5,532 bases of DNA. Origin: Phycisphaerae bacterium (lineage in GTDB: Bacteria > Planctomycetota > Phycisphaerae > UBA1845 > PWPN01). Shown here piece after piece: positions 1 to 5,422 of this stretch. A program made the position numbers and the translations under genes. Position 1 is the first letter of the stretch; each line of letters begins with the position of its first letter. The DNA is taken from positions 1 to 5,532 of the forward strand of contig JAPKGY010000269.1 in NCBI GenBank assembly GCA_026647385.1. Direction: 5' to 3'. The notes beneath the pieces were generated by a model that ran no database searches, was not told where the DNA came from, and worked only from the letters and a program-made list of their open reading frames with translations.

Positions 1-1846
1 CTGCATCTCCAAAGGCAGATGCCGTCTCCGGATCATCTCGTTGCCGTGAAAGAGCAGGAGTTTTTACCTGCTTGAGTTCGTAGAGGGCTTTGATGGCGTC
101 GATGCAGCCCTGGACGACCAGGCTCTCGTGCAGGTACTCGGGTATGCCGAGTTCGCGGGCGAGTTTGACGCCCCTGGCGGCCTGGGCGACGTCGTCGTTG
201 AGCTGCTTGACGTTCTTGATGTCGCCGAAGGGGATGCCGTAAACGTCCCAGAGGATGTAGCCAAGTTCGGGCAGCTTGCCCTCCTTGAGGAGGTCCGCCA
301 GCTTGCCCGGCGTGCCCCGCTGCTCGCCGGCGGGGAACGCCGAGCCGTAGACGTCCCACGACACGGGCCCCATCGCTTCAGTCCAATCGGCGAACTGGTT
401 CGGGTCCTTGTAGCCGCATCGGACGGCGTACGACAAGGCGAACTCGCGCGGCGACCGGCCTTTGGCGTTCCAAGTCCACTCGGCGGCGCCCTCGGTGTTC
501 AATCGGCAGTAGGGGATCTCCGGGACGGCGTAGCCGATGAGTCCTTCGAGGCCCTTATCGACAAACTCGTTCATGCGCGTGTGGATGAAGTCCGGGCTGG
601 TCATCGGCATCCACAGCCCGACGAACGCGCTGAGGTTCGGACAAACGCCGATCCAACGACCTTCCTTGATCGCCTCGACCAGGTACGGCCGAATGATCGG
701 GGCGTGCCCGGTGTTATACGTGAACAGGCTGTGGTAGTACCAGAGCTTGAGGTCCGGAGGCAGCAGGGGGATGAGCTTGGTGTTGGAGTCCTCGCTGGCT
801 TCGCTGGTGAGCATGTAGATGCGGAGGTCGGGAAGCTGCTTTTTGGCCATCTCCCAAGCTTTCAGGATGCTCTTGGTTTCGAGCACGGCGCGATCTTCGT
901 TCTTGCACCGATCGCACTGGCAGCTTTTCTTGCCGTACATGTTCTCAGCCATCCAGACGTCGACTTCCTTGACGCCGGGGGTCTTGCCCCAGAGCACGAG
1001 CCATTCCGCCAGGACGTCGCTGAACTTCGGGTTGCTGTAGCAGATCACGCCCGGGGTGGCGTCCTTGCCTTGCAACTCGGGGTAGGCGTCAAACAGGCCG
1101 TGGTTTTTGAGCTGCTCCAGGTGCAGGATGACCGGTGCGGGATTGATCCCGTAGGTCGGCCCTTCGTCGATGATGCGCTGCTTGAAATCGGCAAAGTCGA
1201 CGTAGCAGTTCTTGTTCTCGTCCACGCCGGTGCGGGAGATGTGTTCGAGGTGGTTCATCTTTCGATCGGAAAGCCAGCGAATATGGCTGGAGCAGTCGCC
1301 GCCCCACAGGCCGCGGGTCTCCATGTCCGGCCAATCGGTCACGGTCAGGAGCGGGATCCGGGCCTGGCCATCGCGGAGTTTCGCCTTGATCACCTGTTGC
1401 AGGGTCTTGGAGGCGTAGTACAGCCCGCGCTGGCCGATGGCGACGAGGCGCAACCCGTCGCTCTTTTCGCTCGGCACGATCCGGTAAGCCTGGTCGGAAT
1501 GCTTGAGGCTCTTGAGGCCGGCGGCCTCTTCGCCGCCGAGTTCCAGTGAGATGGCGAACGCGGGTTTGCCGGGCGGGGCATCGCTCTGGCCGAGGGCCTC
1601 GCGCAGCTCCTTGGCAGCCTGTTGCACCAGTGCGGGCGACTGGTCCGGGAGACGAACCGCGACCTTGTCGGCCGGCACCGTGACCATCGAGGCGATCTCG
1701 ATCTGCTTGGGCAGCGGCACCGTGTGGCGGATCCACGCCCGGGCCTGGTCCGGCGAGACGGGTGATTGCTTGAGGTCAGCGCCCGCTACTGCCTGGGCCG
1801 ATAAGAGAGCGACTCCGAGTGCGATCAGAACGTTTCGAGACGTCAT
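1..1846 (-). CDS. Exported glycoside-hydrolase-like protein (GH20b-like N-domain plus DUF4838-like barrel), partial, probable frameshift near 61-65
   Basis: The start is ATG at 1846-1844, with a GAGGGA ribosome site seven bases upstream; the frame is open to the left edge (615 codons). Residues 1-22 form a signal peptide: R4, a hydrophobic core, and small residues ending ...AQAVAG before ADL. Residues about 43-165 resemble the GH20b/alpha-glucuronidase N-terminal domain, including the RGLYYASKTLQQ stretch at 140-151. From about 170 a TIM-barrel-like region follows: DWPDMETRGLW at 171-181, VDVWMAEN at 295-302 (possible acidic active-site strand) and CQCDRC at 309-314, a cysteine motif typical of DUF4838-type proteins. 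AEWTWNAKGRSP at 455-466 resembles the barrel end of GH20/GH84 enzymes. It probably acts outside the cytoplasm on a hexosamine- or uronate-containing glycan; the exact family and substrate are uncertain. After residue 595 codon usage collapses in this frame, while the neighbouring frame becomes coding-like, so the true C-terminus probably lies in another frame. It lies 159 bp downstream of the SGNH-NAGLU gene on the same strand and may be co-transcribed. Confidence 0.8.
   Translation of the reverse strand, partial: MTSRNVLIALGVALLSAQAVAGADLKQSPVSPDQARAWIRHTVPLPKQIEIASMVTVPADKVAVRLPDQSPALVQQAAKELREALGQSDAPPGKPAFAISLELGGEEAAGLKSLKHSDQAYRIVPSEKSDGLRLVAIGQRGLYYASKTLQQVIKAKLRDGQARIPLLTVTDWPDMETRGLWGGDCSSHIRWLSDRKMNHLEHISRTGVDENKNCYVDFADFKQRIIDEGPTYGINPAPVILHLEQLKNHGLFDAYPELQGKDATPGVICYSNPKFSDVLAEWLVLWGKTPGVKEVDVWMAENMYGKKSCQCDRCKNEDRAVLETKSILKAWEMAKKQLPDLRIYMLTSEASEDSNTKLIPLLPPDLKLWYYHSLFTYNTGHAPIIRPYLVEAIKEGRWIGVCPNLSAFVGLWMPMTSPDFIHTRMNEFVDKGLEGLIGYAVPEIPYCRLNTEGAAEWTWNAKGRSPREFALSYAVRCGYKDPNQFADWTEAMGPVSWDVYGSAFPAGEQRGTPGKLADLLKEGKLPELGYILWDVYGIPFGDIKNVKQLNDDVAQAARGVKLARELGIPEYLHESLVVQGCIDAIKALYELKQVKTPALSRQRDDPETASAFGDA
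61..65 (-). other. Probable frameshift site in an A5 tract (minus strand)
   Basis: On the coding strand the sequence reads GTA AAA ACT CCT. Downstream in this frame only about 5 of 20 codons end in G or C, against about 16 of 20 in the frame that begins CTC CTG CTC TTT CAC. That second frame gives a protein-like continuation (KLLLFHGNEMIRRR) that stays open to the left edge. Removing one A from the five-A run joins the two frames exactly. It could be a true mutation, a homopolymer sequencing error, or a site of transcriptional slippage. A -1 ribosomal slip would instead lead to a stop at 33-35, so ordinary -1 programmed frameshifting does not explain it. Confidence 0.7.
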
Positions 1847-1853
1847 GGGTGAT

Positions 1854-1859
1854 TCCCTC
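1854..1859 (-). promoter_or_regulatory. Ribosome binding site of the DUF4838-like gene
   Basis: GAGGGA on the minus strand lies seven bases before the ATG at 1846. It supports this start, which also gives a complete signal peptide. Confidence 0.6.
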
Positions 1860-1877
1860 GTTTTTGAGAACCTATCG

Positions 1878-1911
1878 CCTGAGAGAAGGGGACACCTGAG
1901 AGAAGGGGACA
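1878..1911. repeat. Tandem duplication of a 17-bp unit
   Basis: The unit CCTGAGAGAAGGGGACA occurs twice with no gap, at 1878-1894 and 1895-1911, and the copies are identical. The second copy leads directly into the GGGGAC/GTCCCC palindrome, so the duplication has copied the left arm of the larger repeat element. It lies in the spacer between the two glycan-enzyme genes. Confidence 0.9.
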
Positions 1912-1998
1912 GTCCCCATTTCGCGGTCAGGTTTGACGGGTCGGCCCCCCCCCCGCGCCACGAAACCCCTTTGTCCCGGCGAAATGGAGGCAGTCCCC
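1905..1998. repeat. REP-like imperfect inverted repeat in the spacer, ends about 20 bp
   Basis: The arm at 1905-1924 contains a perfect palindrome, GGGGAC-A-GTCCCC (1905-1917), followed by ATTTCGC. The reverse complement of this arm matches 1979-1998 at 17 of 20 positions (GCGAAATGG and GTCCCC identical). The 54-bp interior includes a C10 run. The paired GGGGAC/GTCCCC plus ATTTCGC pattern resembles dispersed REP-type palindromes that are mobilised by REP-associated tyrosine transposases; no such transposase is present here. In RNA it would fold into a stem-loop just after the stop codon of the SGNH-NAGLU gene, so it could protect or end that transcript, although no U-tract follows. Confidence 0.65.
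1945..1954. repeat. Run of ten C (homopolymer)
   Basis: Ten consecutive C follow TCGG in the interior of the inverted-repeat element. It is non-coding. Such runs are prone to slippage in replication and to miscounting in sequencing, so the exact length is uncertain. Confidence 0.9.
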
Positions 1999-2005
1999 GG
2001 GCTCC

Positions 2006-4768
2006 TCACGGACTGTCGAGAGCCCGTTGGCCGTACTTGTCCCAGAGCTTGCGGGCCGTCTTCACGGAATCGCCCGTCGGCTCAGCCGGGTACTCCTCGG
2101 TGGCATGGGTCCACTGTTCTTCCCAGCCGGTGATCTCGTGCTCGAACGCGTCGGCGTCGAGTTTCTTCCCGGCCGCCAGGGCCTCGTCCAGCCGCTTGAG
2201 GAACAGTTCCCAGCGCGGCAGGTAGAATCCGGTGAGCATGCCGGACCACTGCTTGCGGGCATACTCGTGCAGGACGCTGTCGCGCGGCCCCCAGAGCGTG
2301 ATCTGGTTGCGGGCGTTCCACTCGTAGAGTTTACGTTCCTCGTCGCTGGTCGCCCAGCGTTTGGCGTCCGCCAGCCATCGTCCGAGCAGGAATTCGGGGC
2401 GCGTCGCGAGCAGGGCGTCGATGTCGCGAATGAGGTCGGTCATCTCCCGGCCTGCGTCGGCGAGCTTCGCGCGATCGCCGGCTTCGTAGGCCTGCACGAT
2501 TTTATCGCGGCAGGCTTCAGTCAGATTGGCCAGCACCTCGCGGGTGACATGGACCAGATCGAAGCGGTAGGTATCCGCGCCGCCCAGTTCGTCGGCGCAA
2601 TCGAGCATGGCCTTGCATGCCTGGGCCACGAGCGTTTGGTTCTCCGCCGGGCCGGACCCTCGGCGTTTGCTCTTCTTCTCCTTGAGCGACGGGCGCACGG
2701 TGATGTATTCGCCGGTGGGGGAGCCCGGGCCATAAGCCGATTTGAGCAGCAGTTTCCACGCCTCCTGCATCCGGGGGTGCTCGCGCCCGTAGCGGCGATG
2801 AATGTACTGCATCGTCCAGGTTTCGAGTTCGGGCATCTCCGTTCGCCAGTTCAGGTCGGTGATCAGGTCGTAGAAAACGACGTTGTCGCTGAGGCTTTCC
2901 ATGATCGGGCCGATGCCCGAGAGGCGCCCGCGGGCCGAGTCCTTCATGGCGGTACCGATCTTCTTGAGGACATTCGGCAAAGCCGCCCGCAACGTCACCA
3001 CGCCGCCGTAGTCGTGTACGATCGACCAGATCCACCGCTTGCCGTAATACGCCTCCGTGGTCTGGTAGGCGTCCTTGCCCATCTCGATCAGGATCAGGTT
3101 GTCGTCGGGCACGGCCCCGAACAGGGCCTTGGTCTGCGGCGGTTGCCAGAAGCTGGGGTTATTGACGAAGATCCAGCCCTGCATGACCCAGACGGCCTGT
3201 GGATCGGTGGCCGCCATCGCGCCATAGACGGCTTTGCCCATGCCCGAAAGGAAGGCCGGCTCGCTCGACGGCGGCATCATCTCGATGAACGTGTCCGACT
3301 CATAATAGTGGTCCGTGCCGAACAGGCGGGTCTGCTCCTCGACGAAGGCGCCGCCGAACTCGACGAACAGCGGGTCGGCGGGATCGACGAAGGTTGTTCC
3401 CGGGAATCGGCACCAGTCACCCACCTTCTGGAACTTGCCCTGGGGGTACTTCTGTCGCAGGGCGGTGGGCACGTGGCCGGTGAAGCCTTGGAGGATCGGT
3501 GTCATGCCCAGCGATCGCTCGCGATCCAGGATCTTCTTCTGCAGCGCGGCATGGCTGTCGATCCAGCTTTGCGGCAGGGGTCCGCCCCAGCCGTCGACGC
3601 AGCCCATCCACCCGAAGGGCAGATAGGCCGGTCCGGGGAGGAACTCCCGCATCTGTTCATCGGTCAAGCCGAAGCGACGCCCCACGGCCTGCCAGACCGC
3701 CTCCTGGCCGGTCATGGACAGCGGCATGTTGACGCCGTGCAGGGCCATCCAGTCGATCAGCCATTCCCATTGCGACCAGTCCCAGAAGGCCATCGTGTAG
3801 CTGAACGAGCAGTAGTTCAGGCAGTAGCGGAATCGATGCGGGCTGATCTGGCGGAGCTTCGGCTCGGCGGCCGGCAGCGGATCGGGCACGTTCATCTGGC
3901 TGCCGCGCCAGGACATGTTGCAATGACAATAATACTTCAGGTACCAGCCGAGAGCGGAGGCAAGCGACACGCCGTTGTTGCCCCGCAGGACGATCCTGCC
4001 GTCGCGGCTCTCGATCTCAAACACGTCCTTGCCGTCAGCCGGCGGGATGATTTCCAGCACGAACTGGCCCGCATGCTTCGGCAGCACGCGCGCGACGAGC
4101 CCCTGGGCGGCCTCGACGGGCGAGCGCCGGCCTCGCAACACCTCGCGGATCGATTGTCCCACGTGCAGAGCGAGGAATCGGTATCCTTCCGGCGTAAAGT
4201 GAACGTTCTTCGGACGCTGATAGACACCGAGCTGGGGAAGTACGCGGGCGTGCAAGTCGTTGATCGCGATCCTGTGCCGGGCCATGATCTCGGCGGCCGC
4301 CTGGTTGAATTCGACCTCCTCGCCTTTCCAGCGGCGGTCCTCGCCCTCGGGGATCGGCGTGGTGCTCGCCCAGATCAGCACCGCCCCGGTCTTTTCGAGG
4401 CGGGCGACCAGCTTTTCCAGGTTCCCCTTGTACTGCTCGAGCGTCGAGACTCGTGTGCCGGTGCGGTCCGGCTTGCCGTCCTTCATGTACCGCAGGTCGT
4501 GCAGGCCCCAGTTGAAGTGGATGACGTCCCAGTGCTCCTTGCCGAGCCATTCGTCGATCTTCTCGATCCCGTTCCACGTGTGGGCGGCGTTGCCCGGGTT
4601 GTGGACGACCTCCGCCTCGCCGGCGAGCATCGGCTGAAGCGACTTGGTGTAGCCGATGGAGATGGAATCGCCGATGATGAGCACCCGCGGCGGTTCGGCC
4701 CGAACCGGCTGAACCAGACCCGTCAAACCGACGACGACAATCAGCAGGCCAACTTTCCTGGTGAGCAT
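2006..4768 (-). CDS. Exported SGNH hydrolase fused to alpha-N-acetylglucosaminidase (NAGLU, GH89-type), 920 aa
   Basis: The start is ATG at 4768 (signal peptide and strong GGGAGGT site); the frame is open 41 codons further upstream, but that part has no ribosome site and runs over the toxin remnant's end. Residues 1-24 are a signal peptide (RK, then LLIVVVGLTGLV, ending VRA before EPP). Residues 28-210 are an SGNH/GDSL hydrolase: GDS at 33-35 with nucleophile S35, NPGN at 57-60, HFNWGLHDL at 84-92 and VHFTPEGY at 189-196 with H190. Residues about 220-285 match NAGLU_N, 310-660 the NAGLU barrel and the rest the all-helical NAGLU_C, with RPSL at 692-695. Human NAGLU's two catalytic glutamates align with E496 (DTFIEMMPP) and E624 (GPIMESLSDN). 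The NAGLU part should remove terminal alpha-linked GlcNAc from glycans; the SGNH part may remove acyl groups from the same substrate. It probably acts in the periplasm or outside the cell. K187 sits where block V usually has Asp. Confidence 0.93.
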   Translation of the reverse strand: MLTRKVGLLIVVVGLTGLVQPVRAEPPRVLIIGDSISIGYTKSLQPMLAGEAEVVHNPGNAAHTWNGIEKIDEWLGKEHWDVIHFNWGLHDLRYMKDGKPDRTGTRVSTLEQYKGNLEKLVARLEKTGAVLIWASTTPIPEGEDRRWKGEEVEFNQAAAEIMARHRIAINDLHARVLPQLGVYQRPKNVHFTPEGYRFLALHVGQSIREVLRGRRSPVEAAQGLVARVLPKHAGQFVLEIIPPADGKDVFEIESRDGRIVLRGNNGVSLASALGWYLKYYCHCNMSWRGSQMNVPDPLPAAEPKLRQISPHRFRYCLNYCSFSYTMAFWDWSQWEWLIDWMALHGVNMPLSMTGQEAVWQAVGRRFGLTDEQMREFLPGPAYLPFGWMGCVDGWGGPLPQSWIDSHAALQKKILDRERSLGMTPILQGFTGHVPTALRQKYPQGKFQKVGDWCRFPGTTFVDPADPLFVEFGGAFVEEQTRLFGTDHYYESDTFIEMMPPSSEPAFLSGMGKAVYGAMAATDPQAVWVMQGWIFVNNPSFWQPPQTKALFGAVPDDNLILIEMGKDAYQTTEAYYGKRWIWSIVHDYGGVVTLRAALPNVLKKIGTAMKDSARGRLSGIGPIMESLSDNVVFYDLITDLNWRTEMPELETWTMQYIHRRYGREHPRMQEAWKLLLKSAYGPGSPTGEYITVRPSLKEKKSKRRGSGPAENQTLVAQACKAMLDCADELGGADTYRFDLVHVTREVLANLTEACRDKIVQAYEAGDRAKLADAGREMTDLIRDIDALLATRPEFLLGRWLADAKRWATSDEERKLYEWNARNQITLWGPRDSVLHEYARKQWSGMLTGFYLPRWELFLKRLDEALAAGKKLDADAFEHEITGWEEQWTHATEEYPAEPTGDSVKTARKLWDKYGQRALDSP

Positions 4769-4773
4769 TGAAT

Positions 4774-4780
4774 ACCTCCC
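4774..4780 (-). promoter_or_regulatory. Strong ribosome binding site of the SGNH-NAGLU gene
   Basis: GGGAGGT on the minus strand is followed by five bases (ATTCA) and then ATG at 4768. It decides the start against the longer open frame, and the chosen start opens directly on a typical signal peptide. Confidence 0.8.
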
Positions 4781-4897
4781 GGCAAAAGGACTTCGCGACA
4801 TCCTACAGGCGGGGGACGGGCAGATAAAGCCGGCCGTCGGGAGCGGGAGAGCCTTACAGGAGACCCATCGACGCAACAAGAGGCTCGTCACAGTCCC

Positions 4898-4999
4898 TCA
4901 GGCACATTGGAAAGTGCGCTCCGCCTCCCTTTCGAGCGGACGGGTGGCCTTGACGTTGCCTCGCCGGACCCGGATGAAAACGTCCGTATCAAAGATCAC
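4898..4999 (-). pseudogene. Truncated PIN-domain (VapC-like) toxin remnant, 33 codons
   Basis: A GTG at 4999-4997 opens a frame that begins VIFDTDVFIRVRRGNVKA, the usual N-terminus of VapC-type PIN ribonucleases (commonly MI-FDTD-V-I---RGN-KA). It overlaps the upstream antitoxin stop in a GTGA junction and has a GAGGGG ribosome site seven bases upstream (5007-5012), as in coupled toxin-antitoxin operons. The frame stops with TGA at 4900-4898 after 33 codons, whereas the family is usually about 130-140 residues. Only the first acidic residue of the active site (in the DTD motif) remains; the later Glu and Asp residues that complete the metal site are missing, and I find no continuation in the next 130 bp. 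It should therefore be non-functional as a nuclease. The remnant is followed directly by the leader of the SGNH-NAGLU gene, which suggests a deletion joined the two. Confidence 0.7.
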
Positions 5000-5226
5000 G
5001 ATGGCACCCCTCGCGAAGCCTGTCCGTATTGATCGGCCACGGAGCGCTTGCGTCGGACCCTATTAAAGAAGGGATGCTCGGTCATTTCGCCTTGCCTGCG
5101 GGCTGTTTGAGGGGTGAGAATCCCCTTGGTCTTGCCATGATAGAGAATGCTGGCCTCCTCATTCCGGTCGAGGGCCTTCAACACGTCGTTCATTCGGCAA
5201 CGCAGGTCCACCACGGTCGCTTTCAT
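4996..5226 (-). CDS. Phd/VapB-like antitoxin, 76 aa, probable frameshifted C-terminus
   Basis: It starts at ATG 5226-5224. MKATVVDLRCRMNDVLKALDR (1-21) followed by SILYHGKTKGILTP (26-39) is the N-terminal DNA-binding part of Phd/VapB-like antitoxins that pair with PIN toxins; EHPFF at 50-54 is the usual link to the toxin-binding tail. After SVADQ (62-66) the frame gives YGQASRGVPS and TGA. The adjacent frame instead reads TDRLREGCHRDL and stops at 4991-4989, which fits the normal family ending (...LR-GR-RDL) and aligns without a gap if one base around 5026-5031 is extra. The original protein was probably about 79 residues. Such antitoxins repress their own promoter; the palindrome at 5232-5246 is a candidate operator. 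There is no clear ribosome site before the ATG. DNA binding may survive because the changed part is the toxin-binding end. Confidence 0.75.
   Translation of the reverse strand: MKATVVDLRCRMNDVLKALDRNEEASILYHGKTKGILTPQTARRQGEMTEHPFFNRVRRKRSVADQYGQASRGVPS
5007..5012 (-). promoter_or_regulatory. Ribosome binding site for the toxin remnant
   Basis: GAGGGG on the minus strand lies seven bases before the GTG at 4999, inside the end of the antitoxin gene. It supports the GTG start and translational coupling of the pair. Confidence 0.55.
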
Positions 5227-5231
5227 GGTGG

Positions 5232-5246
5232 TATAAATTCTTTATA
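5232..5246. promoter_or_regulatory. Perfect TATAAA-TTC-TTTATA palindrome, candidate antitoxin operator
   Basis: Two six-base arms (5232-5237 and 5241-5246) are exact reverse complements around a three-base centre. The site begins five bases upstream of the antitoxin ATG and is strikingly AT-rich in a GC-rich region. Phd/VapB-like antitoxins bind short palindromes at their own promoters, so this is a plausible autoregulatory site; binding is inferred. Confidence 0.5.
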
Positions 5247-5251
5247 GAGGT

Positions 5252-5281
5252 ATCATGCATATTGGAGCATCCGGATGTCAA
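5252..5281 (-). promoter_or_regulatory. Possible sigma70-type promoter for the toxin-antitoxin module
   Basis: On the minus strand a perfect TTGACA (5276-5281) is followed after 18 bp by CATGAT (5252-5257), a four-of-six match to TATAAT. Transcription would start close to the TATAAA/TTTATA palindrome, so a repressor bound there would block it. The weak -10 and the relaxed promoter rules of many non-model phyla keep confidence modest. TATAAA at 5241-5246 could be an alternative -10 but lacks a good -35. Confidence 0.4.
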
Positions 5282-5288
5282 AGCAAGA

Positions 5289-5313
5289 GGCCCCCGGACT
5301 ATGGGGTCGGGCC
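5289..5313. other. Small GC-rich hairpin upstream of the promoter
   Basis: On the minus strand CCCC and GGGG arms flank a short ATAGTCC loop, with GGC/GCC outside; CTTGCTTT follows. This might act as a weak terminator for transcripts from the right edge. The stem is short and the T-tract is poor, so it may be chance. Confidence 0.25.
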
Positions 5314-5320
5314 TGCGACA

Positions 5321-5399
5321 GTTTCGGCGGGCGGGTGGCATGGGCGGACTTGTTAGCCCACTCACCCGCGCATGCGGTTCATCGCGGGACCGCCGAAAC
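5321..5399. repeat. Nested inverted repeat that folds into a branched stem
   Basis: The outer arms GTTTCGGCGG (5321-5330) and CCGCCGAAAC (5390-5399) are perfect 10-base complements. Directly inside, GCGGGTG (5331-5337) pairs with CACCCGC (5363-5369), and TGGGC (5341-5345) pairs with GCCCA (5356-5360) around a ten-base loop. The remaining 5370-5389 can form a short GCG/CGC stem, so the whole could be a three-way junction. It resembles neither a tRNA nor a riboswitch that I recognise. It is most likely a dispersed intergenic repeat or a structured 3' end for the gene to the right, but no U-tract follows on either strand. Confidence 0.7.
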
Positions 5400-5422
5400 G
5401 GCCATGGGCCCTGGTGGATTCG

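Noticed and set aside
61..67. Programmed -1 frameshift at TAAAAAC
   Set aside because: A -1 slip leads to a stop at 33-35 after ten codons; the coding-like downstream frame needs a +1 shift instead.
128..1549. A 473-codon open frame on the plus strand opposite the DUF4838-like gene
   Set aside because: It mirrors a minus-strand gene with signal peptide, ribosome site and conserved motifs; the plus-strand translation looks like an antisense artefact.
1878..1911. CRISPR-like array from the two 17-bp repeats
   Set aside because: Only two copies, directly adjacent with no spacer, and no cas genes in the window.
2027..4771. A 914-codon open frame on the plus strand opposite the SGNH-NAGLU gene
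   Set aside because: It is antisense to a gene with clear family motifs; long open antisense frames are expected where codons end mostly in G or C. Its translation shows no recognisable domain and is rich in Arg, Val, Leu, His and Gly.
4769..4891. Longer N-terminus of the SGNH-NAGLU protein from an ATG at 4891
   Set aside because: The extra 41 residues have no ribosome site and would bury the signal peptide; the ATG at 4768 has a strong GGGAGGT site.
5321..5399. tRNA or known riboswitch at the nested inverted repeat
   Set aside because: No cloverleaf with TTC arm and CCA-compatible acceptor, and no riboswitch core that I recognise.
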